From an uncultured Opitutia bacterium (GTDB taxonomy: Bacteria; Verrucomicrobiota; Verrucomicrobiia; Opitutales; UBA953): DNA of 22,213 bases. This document shows positions 1 through 7,080 of this stretch, in pieces (position 1 is the first letter of the stretch; each line of letters opens with the position of its first letter). Both the position numbers and the translations under genes were made by a program. The notes beneath the pieces were generated by a model. It had not been told where the DNA came from. It saw only the letters and a program-made list of their open reading frames with translations, and made no database searches. The stretch covers positions 1-22,213 of the forward strand of contig CAIKRN010000003.1 in assembly GCA_903829855.1 (NCBI GenBank). Direction: 5' to 3'.

Positions 1-392
1 AATTGATAGGCCAGCGAAAGCTGCTGTCGGAAAGCCTCCTGTTGCCAGCCTTTGACGCGAGTGGCTTCGGTTTCATCCGTCGGCAGTCGAAAATAATCGA
101 GGCCAATTTCGCCGAGAGCGGCGGGATGCGTGGCGTCGGCGAAGTAAGGCGAGATGGCGGCAACCGTCTCCTCCCAACCTTCCTCCACATGACAAGGGTG
201 CAGGCCCACCGTATGGCGAAAGAAATCTGGCTGAGTTGAAGCCAACTCCCGGTACGCGGACCAATCCTTGAGGTCAGTACCGATGGCGACCACGCCTTCG
301 ACGCCCACCGCACGACATTCGCCCACCCATGCGGCGAGCCGACCCGCCTTGAGGACGGATTCAGGATGACAATGGGAGTCCAACAGGCGCAC
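1..392 (-). CDS. TatD-family metal-dependent hydrolase, N-terminal part
   Basis: This is the first 130 codons of a TatD/YcfH-type amidohydrolase-fold enzyme; the rest lies beyond the left window edge. Members are metal-dependent DNases or phosphodiesterases of the cytoplasm. The translated N-terminus carries the metal-binding pair D-S-H-C-H (His7 and His9), the strand motif V-G-L-H-P near residues 62-66 and G-E-I-G-L-D-Y at 94-100, with metal-ligand Glu95. A Gln-rich helix of the type Q-x2-A-F-R-x-Q-L follows. All of these are hallmarks of the family. The start is GTG at 392: an in-frame TAG lies five codons upstream and no other start codon intervenes, so the start is forced unless a rare codon is used. 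There is no Shine-Dalgarno sequence. The gene is divergent from the EVE-domain gene, 83 bases away. Which TatD subfamily it belongs to cannot be told from the fragment. Confidence 0.9.
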   Translation of the reverse strand, partial: MRLLDSHCHPESVLKAGRLAAWVGECRAVGVEGVVAIGTDLKDWSAYRELASTQPDFFRHTVGLHPCHVEEGWEETVAAISPYFADATHPAALGEIGLDYFRLPTDETEATRVKGWQQEAFRQQLSLAYQ

Positions 393-436
393 GGGGTGAT
401 TAGGCTAGCCGGCGATGAAAGGGCAAGACCACAGCC

Positions 437-453
437 CGGCCTTGAAAAGGCCG
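437..453. other. Short perfect hairpin in the TatD/EVE divergent intergenic region
   Basis: A 7-bp perfect inverted repeat (CGGCCTT and AAGGCCG) with a GAA loop ends 22 bases before the EVE-domain ATG. It has no T-tract and sits between two divergent starts, so it is not an obvious terminator. It could be a leader structure or an operator half-site pair. No function is shown. Confidence 0.35.
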
Positions 454-475
454 CCCCACCCTGCACCTTGGCCGC

Positions 476-937
476 ATGTACCACTGGCTGATGAAGTCTG
501 AACCCGATGAGTTCTCCTTCCAAGAACTCGAACGCAAGGGCAAGGAACCGTGGACGGGCGTACGCAATTACCAGGCGCGTAACTTCATGCGCGCCGCCAA
601 AGTCGGCGACCTCGTGCTTTTCTATCATTCCAACTGCGACGAGCCAGGCATCATCGGCGTCGCCAAGGTCTCCAAGGAAGCCTTCAACGATCCGACGCAA
701 TTCGAACCCAAGTCTGATTATTACGACGCCAAGTCGACCAAGGATAATCCCCGCTGGAGTTGCATCGAGGTATCGTATTACCAGTCATTCAAACAGCTTG
801 TCAGCCTACCCGACCTCCGCGAATGCGCAGCACTCAAGGAGATGCTCATCCTCCGACCAGGCAATCGACTCTCCGTCACCCCCGTGACCGCCGCGGAGTT
901 CAAGGCAATCGCTGGACTAGGCGGACTCAGGAAGTAG
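476..937 (+). CDS. EVE-domain protein (thymocyte nuclear protein 1-like)
   Basis: This 153-residue single-domain protein of the EVE family (PUA-like fold) is a typical full length for bacterial members. Visible signatures are the opening W-L-M-K-S-E-P-D-E-F-S, then W-T-G-V-R-N-Y-Q-A-R-N-F-M near residues 26-38, G-D-L-V-L-F-Y-H-S and G-I-I-G-V-A-K-V. The fold is known for binding modified bases in nucleic acids. A role in RNA modification or modified-DNA recognition is possible but not shown here; bacterial stand-alone EVE proteins are mostly uncharacterised. The ATG is chosen because the family signature begins directly after it. No Shine-Dalgarno sequence is visible. Its 3' end overlaps the end of the convergent MFS gene by 11 bases, so no separate terminator lies between them. 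Confidence 0.92.
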   Translation: MYHWLMKSEPDEFSFQELERKGKEPWTGVRNYQARNFMRAAKVGDLVLFYHSNCDEPGIIGVAKVSKEAFNDPTQFEPKSDYYDAKSTKDNPRWSCIEVSYYQSFKQLVSLPDLRECAALKEMLILRPGNRLSVTPVTAAEFKAIAGLGGLRK

Positions 938-2213
938 CCTCTTCAGTCGGCAGCCACATCGCCAGGATGGCGGCGGGCAGAAAAAGGAACGAGGCATAAA
1001 GCAGGACCGAGCTAAAATCAGAGGGCTTGGCGAAGATGCCGAAGAAGACCGTGCCGGCGGCGGCGAAGACACGACCGATATTATAACTGAAGCCAGCACC
1101 CGTCGTGCGCAACAAGGTCGGGAAGAGCGGCGGCAAGGCCATCGTAAAGAGACCGAAGACCCCTTGGCAGAAACCGATACCCGCATAGAGCGCATAGGTC
1201 GCGGACAGGCTCCATGGCATGGCAAAAGTGACGGCCATCAGAACGAAGTAGACGCCGAAAAAAACCGCCAAAGCTCGGCGGTAGCCGAAACGCTGCGCCG
1301 CCCAGCCAGAAGCGAAGTTGCCAATCACGGAAGCGGAGATGACCCAGAAGAGAGCGACCGAGACAATCTTGGCCTTGATGGCCATTGCCTCCACCTCGGG
1401 CTTGCCGGACGTAAGTGCCATGACTGCAGGATGTGAACGGATGAACGCCTGCTGCCAGAACATGAAGCACCAGTGTCCGGTTAGCGAAATCGCGCACAAC
1501 AACGAGGCAATCATCGTGGTGCGACGAATATTAAAGCTGAAGAGTTCGCTCATCGGCGGCGCGGAGCGCTTCCCCTGTTCGGCAGACCATTCGGCTGTCT
1601 CAGGTACCTCTTTACGAATCCAAAGCGTGACAAACGCCGGCAGCACGCCGATCAGAAAGACCCAACGGGGACTGTAACCAGGAACCAGCTGAAGAAGGAA
1701 CACAGCGGCAATAGCAGCGAGAATCCCGAAGTTGACCGCACACTGAAGTACGGCCGCAATCCACGGGCGCCACTTCTTCGGCCAAGTCTCGGAGAGCAGC
1801 GAAGCGCCGACCGCCCATTCACCACCGATGCCGAGTGCCGCCAGGAAGCGAAAAATCATCAGCTGCCACCAAGTGTGGGCAAAGAATGAAAGGCCGGTGA
1901 AGAGTGCGTAGGTGAGAATCGTCAGGACCAGCGTACGGCTCCGACCGAGGCGGTCACCGATGATGCCAAAGAAGGCACCACCCAAGGCCCAGCCGAGCAA
2001 GAAGGCCGCCTGAATGTACGAACTATAACGGCCGACATCAGGGTCGGTCTCCTTGACCATTAACAGCTCGGCCACGAAGACCGTCGCGACGAGCGTGTAG
2101 AGGTGGAGATCGAGACCATCGAAGAACCAGCCAAGCCAGGCGGCGAAGCCAGACTTCTTCTGATGGATGGAAAGCTCGCTCCACTTGGTGGCTTCGGCGG
2201 GGGTCTCGCTCAT
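927..2213 (-). CDS. MFS transporter, acid/sugar-acid proton symporter type
   Basis: This 428-residue inner-membrane transporter of the major facilitator superfamily has about 12 hydrophobic segments. The family loop motif between helices 2 and 3 is clear (G-D-R-L-G-R-S-R-T, residues 86-94). The helix 1 signature W-F-F-D-G-L-D (29-35) and the helix 4 block G-I-G-G-E-W-A-V-G (128-136) are typical of the organic-acid and sugar-acid proton symporter branch. A late block, P-T-L-L-R-T-T-G-x-G-F-S-Y-N-I-G-R, matches the other MFS gene in the same run (4680-5996). It is the last gene of the minus-strand series and lies 67 bases past the ThuA-like gene, with a GC-rich hairpin in that gap, so it may be transcribed separately or only partly with the rest. 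The substrate cannot be read from sequence; the neighbours suggest a carboxylated sugar or similar small acid. Its end overlaps the EVE gene. Confidence 0.9.
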   Translation of the reverse strand: MSETPAEATKWSELSIHQKKSGFAAWLGWFFDGLDLHLYTLVATVFVAELLMVKETDPDVGRYSSYIQAAFLLGWALGGAFFGIIGDRLGRSRTLVLTILTYALFTGLSFFAHTWWQLMIFRFLAALGIGGEWAVGASLLSETWPKKWRPWIAAVLQCAVNFGILAAIAAVFLLQLVPGYSPRWVFLIGVLPAFVTLWIRKEVPETAEWSAEQGKRSAPPMSELFSFNIRRTTMIASLLCAISLTGHWCFMFWQQAFIRSHPAVMALTSGKPEVEAMAIKAKIVSVALFWVISASVIGNFASGWAAQRFGYRRALAVFFGVYFVLMAVTFAMPWSLSATYALYAGIGFCQGVFGLFTMALPPLFPTLLRTTGAGFSYNIGRVFAAAGTVFFGIFAKPSDFSSVLLYASFLFLPAAILAMWLPTEEATS

Positions 2214-2247
2214 GGAGTGACAGTTGAAACGGCCTAGAAATTAGCAA

Positions 2248-2267
2248 GGCGGGCTTTGCGGCCCGCC
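2248..2267 (-). terminator. GC-rich hairpin after the ThuA-like gene
   Basis: A perfect 7-bp stem (GGCGGGC with GCCCGCC) and a 6-base loop lie 13 bases past the stop codon of the ThuA-like gene. On the minus strand the stem is followed by TTGCTAATTTC, which is only moderately T-rich. It could act as a weak intrinsic terminator or as a processing or stability element between ThuA and the downstream MFS gene. Confidence 0.5.
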
Positions 2268-2280
2268 CTGCGATGAGGAC

Positions 2281-3210
2281 TTATTTCTTGGCGTCGGCCT
2301 TCTTGGCCTTCGGAGCCGGCGAAGGCGTAAAGGGCTGATTCGTCATGGCACCGGGGGCGACCTTGAGAAGGTTAGGCGTCATATCCGCCGCCTTGGCATC
2401 ACCCATGGCCCACTTGAGGCCACCGACGAGAATCTGCTGGAAAGTCGGGTTGGTCCAAACGTCATCGCGGTGACCCATGGCGGTGTACCAGACGCGGCCT
2501 TTACCCTCTAGGCGGGCCCAGGTGTTCGGATAGGCCGGACGCTTGTAGTCGTCGCCTTCCAGGGCAGGGTCATTGAAAACGGCGAGCACGTGGATATCGG
2601 CGACGAAATCCTTCAGCGTATACCACTCTTCGATGAACTCGTACGAAGCCCCCACCTTGGCGAAGCCAGGGAAGGAAGGGTCGATCACCTGATTGCGACC
2701 AACCTGTTGCTTGCCGTGGCGGATGAACTCAGCGCCAAGGAAATGCACGTAATCATCGGCCTTATCGCCGTGATTCTTAAAACGCTCCGGCCCTTTGGCG
2801 GATTCGTTATCCGTGTGGAAAGTATCGGCGGCGGAATGCGTGCCAACGAAGCCCTTACCACTGCGGACGTAATCAAAGAGCGCCTTCTTGCCCGCGAGCG
2901 TCATCGGAGGATTCTTGTCCGTACCTTCGGAACAGAGGTCGCCGGTGGTGTAGAACATCACGGTGTCGAACTGCGCGAGATACTCGGGCGAGAACTTCGA
3001 ACCATCCTTGGAGAAGACGAATTCAATATTATTGGCGGCCCCCATTTCGAGGAGCTGTTTCTCGGCGAAGCTAGGCTGTCCCTTCTTGTAGGAAATCACC
3101 TCGTGCTCGTAGCCCGAAGACTTGGTGAAGAAGAGCACCTTGCGCTTAGGGGCATCGGCAGCGAGGGCACTAAGCGCCAACAGACTGAGGAGGAATGAGC
3201 GAAACAACAT
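2281..3210 (-). CDS. Secreted ThuA-like domain protein
   Basis: This 309-residue exported protein of the ThuA-like family has a flavodoxin/class I glutamine amidotransferase-like fold. A signal peptide spans about residues 1-18 (Arg4, then a Leu-rich core ending S-A-L-A-A). The mature part opens with K-V-L-F-F-T and carries G-F-V-G-T-H-S-A-A-D-T-F-H (120-132), E-E-W-Y (194-197) and the family's C-terminal block G-H-R-D-D-V-W-T-N-P-x-F (246-257). The last 30 residues are a Pro/Ala/Lys-rich tail of low complexity. The family was named for trehalose utilisation in rhizobia, but the biochemical activity is not established. Exported versions are common in Planctomycetes and Verrucomicrobia next to sugar-degradation genes. 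It sits between the enolase-superfamily gene (58 bases) and an MFS gene (67 bases). No Shine-Dalgarno sequence precedes the ATG. Confidence 0.9.
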   Translation of the reverse strand: MLFRSFLLSLLALSALAADAPKRKVLFFTKSSGYEHEVISYKKGQPSFAEKQLLEMGAANNIEFVFSKDGSKFSPEYLAQFDTVMFYTTGDLCSEGTDKNPPMTLAGKKALFDYVRSGKGFVGTHSAADTFHTDNESAKGPERFKNHGDKADDYVHFLGAEFIRHGKQQVGRNQVIDPSFPGFAKVGASYEFIEEWYTLKDFVADIHVLAVFNDPALEGDDYKRPAYPNTWARLEGKGRVWYTAMGHRDDVWTNPTFQQILVGGLKWAMGDAKAADMTPNLLKVAPGAMTNQPFTPSPAPKAKKADAKK

Positions 3211-3263
3211 GGGATTGGGGTGGGTTCGAACAAACCCTCCCTACCCTCGCTAGCAAGCCGATT

Positions 3264-3278
3264 GGGGCTTAAAGCCCC
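3264..3278 (-). other. Hairpin centred on the enolase-superfamily stop codon
   Basis: GGGGCTT and AAGCCCC form an almost uninterrupted palindrome, best drawn as a 6-bp stem with a three-base loop. The TAA stop of the gene ending at 3269 falls inside it. No T-run follows on the minus strand, so it is a poor intrinsic terminator. It may lower expression of the following ThuA gene or protect the 3' end of the message. Confidence 0.4.
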
Positions 3279-4675
3279 GAGGAACAGCGGGGGGGCGGCA
3301 AATCGCGCGTAATTTCGGCTAATCGATAACCGAAACCGCTACCGCGCAGGCTGGAGCCATCGACCATCCCGCCACGGCGGGAATAGAGCGCGGGATGCAC
3401 CTTGGCTTCGGCGACCGATGCCGCGGGATAGAACTGCATGCCGTTCGTTTCCACCCCGGCGATGGTCGGCGCATGGGCGGCGAGGAGGATGTGCGTCATC
3501 TGCGCCATCATCGGATTCGTCAAATCCTGGACCATCAGCTGCATCCCATGGGCACGCGCCCAGCACAGACTGAGAATCGCACCCGTCTGAGTTTTACAGG
3601 TTTTGAGCGCGACGCCCGTCCAGCCGAGTTCGCGTCCGAGTCGAACGATGCGCCAGTCATGGGCGCTCTCGTCGAGGAAGAGCGGCATGCGAGCGCTGAC
3701 TGAATGGACATCAATGAGATGCTCCTCGAGCTCGTAGGGAAAAGGCTGTTCGACGTAGCTCAGGCGTTGCCAGAGTTCGGGCAATTCGGCCTTCACGCGA
3801 TCCAGCACGCCGTTGACGTAAGCTGGATCCATGACCGTGCAATTGAAGTCGGCCGTGAAGAGTTCGACCCCGAGCGGCAGGCCGATGGCCGCGATGCGCT
3901 TCAGGCGCTCGAAATCCCAAGCCGCATCATTACCACGCAGCTTCACCTTCAGTGCCTTGAGTCCATCGACACGAATCCACTCATCAAGGGAGGTCGGGTA
4001 GCCGTCGGTGAGCACGTTGGCCCCCGCCTCGGCGAGGGTCAGGAAATCCAACCCTCCCACGAGATGCCACGCCAGCAGCTTAGTCGTGACCGGAGAGCGG
4101 AAATACTCAGACGGATAGCGTCCGGCGAAATTCACCTGCGGGGCGTCAGCCGCCGGAGTGAGGTACGATGACAAATCGCGATTCATCCAAGGAGCACAAT
4201 AGGTCGTATAGGTCGGGACGCCGTGGGCATTCCCGTAGGCATCGTGCAGGGCGAGGTCGAAGGGCGAGCAACAAACCAGCGCGGCAAGGGTCGGAACAAC
4301 GACGCCTTCGGGCAACGTCGTGTTAAATTTCTGGAGCAGTGTTGGCATCATTTGCTCCAGAAACTCATGGCCAATCTCCATGGCGTGGCCGCGGACAGGA
4401 TAAGAGGCGTAGGCCTCCGTGAGCACATTGCAGAAATCCTGCAAAGCCTTGAGGCGGACATCATAGGCCACCGGCGAGGGCCAAACCCATTGTACGCTCA
4501 GCGGGGTTTCACCCCACCCTTCGGCCCGGGAGCCATCGGCCTTCTCGACCGTGACGCAGACGCGGGCGCAGACCACGCTCGTCACCGTCTCATGGCCAAA
4601 CTTTAAAGGCAGACGCAGCGTGACCGGCAAGGCATGCCAGCGCACCGCACGGATCTGGACGTCGCGAGGGTTCAT
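3269..4675 (-). CDS. Enolase-superfamily (mandelate racemase/muconate lactonizing-like) enzyme
   Basis: This 468-residue cytoplasmic enzyme has the enolase-superfamily two-domain layout: an N-terminal capping domain (about 1-150) and a barrel. The barrel residues can be read in order: a K-x-K pair at Lys243/Lys245, metal ligands Asp276, Glu309 and Asp335 (in L-D-E-S), and Lys358 in A-L-K-T-C-K. That Lys-Lys arrangement is the one used by the muconate-lactonizing/dipeptide-epimerase subgroup. The mandelate-racemase subgroup, to which sugar-acid dehydratases belong, uses a His/Asp dyad instead. Epimerase, racemase or cycloisomerase chemistry is therefore favoured, but the substrate is unknown. 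It is about 70-100 residues longer than typical subgroup members, with extra sequence around 155-235 and a tail after about 430. The ATG lies four bases past the stop of the upstream MFS gene, and AGGA inside that gene's end is its ribosome site, so the two are translationally coupled. Confidence 0.88.
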   Translation of the reverse strand: MNPRDVQIRAVRWHALPVTLRLPLKFGHETVTSVVCARVCVTVEKADGSRAEGWGETPLSVQWVWPSPVAYDVRLKALQDFCNVLTEAYASYPVRGHAMEIGHEFLEQMMPTLLQKFNTTLPEGVVVPTLAALVCCSPFDLALHDAYGNAHGVPTYTTYCAPWMNRDLSSYLTPAADAPQVNFAGRYPSEYFRSPVTTKLLAWHLVGGLDFLTLAEAGANVLTDGYPTSLDEWIRVDGLKALKVKLRGNDAAWDFERLKRIAAIGLPLGVELFTADFNCTVMDPAYVNGVLDRVKAELPELWQRLSYVEQPFPYELEEHLIDVHSVSARMPLFLDESAHDWRIVRLGRELGWTGVALKTCKTQTGAILSLCWARAHGMQLMVQDLTNPMMAQMTHILLAAHAPTIAGVETNGMQFYPAASVAEAKVHPALYSRRGGMVDGSSLRGSGFGYRLAEITRDLPPPRCSSGL

Positions 4676-4679
4676 GAAA

Positions 4680-5996
4680 TTATTCCTGCAAAGCCTGACC
4701 GGAGGTTTCCTTCCCTAGAAAAGCGACGAACAAGCCAACCAGGTAGACCAAGGTGATAGCAGCGGCGGCATGCTGATAGCCACCGAGGATTTCAACCAAC
4801 TTCCCACTGAGCAGAACAAAGGGAACTGCGATCAGCCTACCCGTATTGTAGCAGACCCCTTGCCCCGTTGCCCGGACGCGGGTCGGAAATAGCTCAGGTA
4901 AGTAGAGCGGGAAGAAGCCGAAGAAAGCCGTCGCCGACATACCGAGGGTGAAGACCTTCAGGGCCATCAGCCACGGGAAGATGCCGAAAAGCCGGGGACC
5001 GCTCCAATCAGCGTCCGTCCGATAAATCCACATGGTCGCGGCAAGGGCGAACATACAGAGCAATTGATACCCAGTCCGCCGGCGAAAGCGGGCCAACAGC
5101 AAGGGGGCGACCATCGTACCGACACAGGCCCCCACAGAAACAATAACCATCGCGAGCGCCTTCGCTCGAGGACTCTCCGGGCCGGCCAATTCGGAAATCC
5201 AGAGCGGAATCCATTGGACCGCACCCCAAGTACCAATGAAAACTACCGACACCATCAAGATTCCTGAAACCGTTGGGACGAGCAGTTCACCACTGAAGAT
5301 TTCAGCTAGACGGGATTTGGCGGGCACCGTCGATAATGCCTCCTTCGCATTGGCGCGCTCCCACTTTTCAGATTCGGGGACGAAGAGACGAATCAGTAAA
5401 GTCAGGATGGCGGGCGAAGCTCCGATTAAGAAATGGATACGCCAAGAATTCTCATCCGCTGGCTTCAGTAATGCCATGCAGCCCACGAGCACCATACCGA
5501 GGTTCGCCGCCATACCGATGGCACCTGCCATCTTGGAGCGATGCCGTTCTGGCCAAGCTTCCATGACGAGGGCCACCCCGAGCGCCCATTCACCACCCAT
5601 GCCGAGAGCGGCCATGAAGCGAGCGCCAGTGAGATGAAGTGGGTCAGTCGCAAAATAACAGACCCCGCTGAAGATCGAATAGAAAAGAATACTAAAGGAC
5701 ATCGCCTTCACCCGTCCAATGCGGTCTCCCAGCCAACCGAAGGCAGCACCACCAAAGGCTGCGCCAACGAGGAAAGCAGCCGTGATATTACCCATCCATA
5801 CGCCGACCCAACCATTAATCGCCTGGGTACCAAGTTCGACGACATCGGGCGGCGCCATGCTCTTTAACGCGGGCCCCGCCAGCATCGGAAAAAGCGCCTG
5901 CTCGTACCCATCCATCATCCAACCTAGAAAGCCGGCCAGGAGGGTCATCTGCATCCCCTTGGTAATGGCATCGTTCTTCGAATCGGTAAGTGTCAT
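4680..5996 (-). CDS. MFS transporter, first gene of the minus-strand catabolic run
   Basis: This 438-residue inner-membrane major facilitator has about 12 membrane helices. Diagnostic blocks are G-W-M-M-D-G-Y-E (25-32, helix 1), G-D-R-I-G-R-V-K-A (90-98, loop 2-3), G-M-G-G-E-W-A-L-G (132-140, helix 4) and E-L-F-P-T-R-V-R-A-T-G-x-G-V-C-Y-N-T-G-R near the last helices. These place it in the same organic-acid/sugar-acid proton symporter branch as the MFS at 927-2213, though the two are clearly diverged. GGAG eight bases upstream of the ATG is a reasonable ribosome site. The gene is divergent from the DapA-like gene (121 bases apart), so the shared intergenic region probably carries both promoters. 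Tight coupling to the enolase-superfamily gene suggests that it imports that enzyme's substrate. This is inferred from context. Confidence 0.9.
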   Translation of the reverse strand: MTLTDSKNDAITKGMQMTLLAGFLGWMMDGYEQALFPMLAGPALKSMAPPDVVELGTQAINGWVGVWMGNITAAFLVGAAFGGAAFGWLGDRIGRVKAMSFSILFYSIFSGVCYFATDPLHLTGARFMAALGMGGEWALGVALVMEAWPERHRSKMAGAIGMAANLGMVLVGCMALLKPADENSWRIHFLIGASPAILTLLIRLFVPESEKWERANAKEALSTVPAKSRLAEIFSGELLVPTVSGILMVSVVFIGTWGAVQWIPLWISELAGPESPRAKALAMVIVSVGACVGTMVAPLLLARFRRRTGYQLLCMFALAATMWIYRTDADWSGPRLFGIFPWLMALKVFTLGMSATAFFGFFPLYLPELFPTRVRATGQGVCYNTGRLIAVPFVLLSGKLVEILGGYQHAAAAITLVYLVGLFVAFLGKETSGQALQE

Positions 5997-6065
5997 GGTT
6001 TCGGCTCCATCAGATGGACTAATCGCGAGGCTTCAAGGAACGATTTACCCTACGGCGGTTGGGAC

Positions 6066-6094
6066 TTGTTCCGTCGCACGGGTTTGGCGTTAAT
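6066..6094 (+). promoter_or_regulatory. Possible sigma-70-like promoter for the DapA-like/OYE pair
   Basis: TTGTTC (6066-6071) and GTTAAT (6089-6094) are separated by 17 bases and end 23 bases before the ATG at 6118. The -10 matches the consensus at four of six positions and the -35 at three, so this is a weak candidate chosen partly for its position. No convincing promoter was found in the same 121-base gap for the divergent MFS gene. Confidence 0.3.
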
Positions 6095-6117
6095 GGGGGG
6101 ATATCAATCCTTCACGC

Positions 6118-7077
6118 ATGAGCACCCCGACGCACCCCGAGCCCATCGGCATGATTCGCCGTAAGCGCCGCATCGAAGGCAGCTCCGCTATCCTGCTCCC
6201 CTTCCACGCCAACGGTGATATCGACTGGGTGGGCTTCACGGCGCACGTCCGCCGTACCGTTGCAGCGGGCCTGGCTCCGGCCGTAAACATGGATACAGGC
6301 TTCGGCAATCTCATCGACGACACAATCCGTCGGAAAGCCCTGCAAATCACCCAAGCGGAGACGGGCGGTAAATGGTTTGTCGCTGGCGCCTTCGTCCTCG
6401 ATCAACCCGGGGCCGCCTTCGACCTCGCCGCCTACGCCCGCCAGATTGATTTGATTCAGCAGTACGGGGGCACACCGGTCATCTTTCAGAGCTACGGCCT
6501 AACCGATCAAAGCGATGAAAAAATCGTGGAGGCGTATGCCGCCATCGGCCGCCATGCCCCGCGATTCGTGGGCTTCGAACTCGGCCAGATGTTTGCGCCG
6601 TTCGGAAAAATCTATTCGCTCGAGGTCTACCGAGGATTGATGGGCATCGACTCATGCATCGGCGCCAAGCATTCGTCTCTCCGCCGCGACCTCGAATGGG
6701 AACGCCTCGCCCTGCGCGATGCCACCCGCCCGGACTTCCGCGTCTACACTGGCAACGACCTCGCCATCGACATGGTGATGTACGGCAGCGACTACCTTCT
6801 CGGGCTGAGCACCTTCGCTCCCGAAGCCTTTGCCTTACGGGACAAAGCCTGGGAAAACGGCGACGCCTCCTTCTACGAGATTAACGACCTTCTTCAGTAT
6901 CTCGGCTTCCTCGCCTTTCGCCCACCTGTCCCTGCATATAAACACTCTGCTGCGATGTTCCTCAAACTTCGGGGCTGGATTAGGTGCGACGACACCCACC
7001 CGCGCTCGGCCAAGCGTCCGGAATCTGACCGTGAGATCCTCGCCGACCTCGCCCGTCGGATCGAAGCGCTCCGCTGA
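6118..7077 (+). CDS. DapA-like (dihydrodipicolinate synthase/N-acetylneuraminate lyase superfamily) protein
   Basis: This 319-residue class I aldolase-type barrel is close to the family's usual 290-320. The Schiff-base lysine is visible as Lys184 in I-G-A-K-H-S-S-L, which corresponds to the I-K-D-S-S strand of DapA-like enzymes. A tyrosine at about 126 (F-Q-S-Y-G-L) sits where the conserved active-site Tyr is expected. The usual G-T-T-G-E pyruvate-carboxylate loop is replaced by M-D-T-G-F-G-N (residues 58-64), so the keto-acid pocket is altered and this is unlikely to be lysine-biosynthetic DapA. Family chemistry would be a retro-aldol or dehydratase/decarboxylase step on a 2-keto-acid. The start is fixed by an in-frame TAA eight codons upstream. 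It is followed after three bases by the flavin oxidoreductase gene, and both proteins begin M-S-T-P. Confidence 0.8.
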   Translation: MSTPTHPEPIGMIRRKRRIEGSSAILLPFHANGDIDWVGFTAHVRRTVAAGLAPAVNMDTGFGNLIDDTIRRKALQITQAETGGKWFVAGAFVLDQPGAAFDLAAYARQIDLIQQYGGTPVIFQSYGLTDQSDEKIVEAYAAIGRHAPRFVGFELGQMFAPFGKIYSLEVYRGLMGIDSCIGAKHSSLRRDLEWERLALRDATRPDFRVYTGNDLAIDMVMYGSDYLLGLSTFAPEAFALRDKAWENGDASFYEINDLLQYLGFLAFRPPVPAYKHSAAMFLKLRGWIRCDDTHPRSAKRPESDREILADLARRIEALR

Positions 7078-7080
7078 GCC

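Noticed and set aside
2590..3198. 202-codon plus-strand open frame opposite the ThuA-like gene
   Set aside because: The ThuA frame carries a signal peptide and family motifs. The antisense frame has no recognisable domain and results from high G+C codon bias.
6100..6111. Short palindrome GGAT-ATCA-ATCC before the DapA-like start, as a possible operator
   Set aside because: Only a 4-bp half-site, expected by chance, with no second copy seen in the intergenic region.
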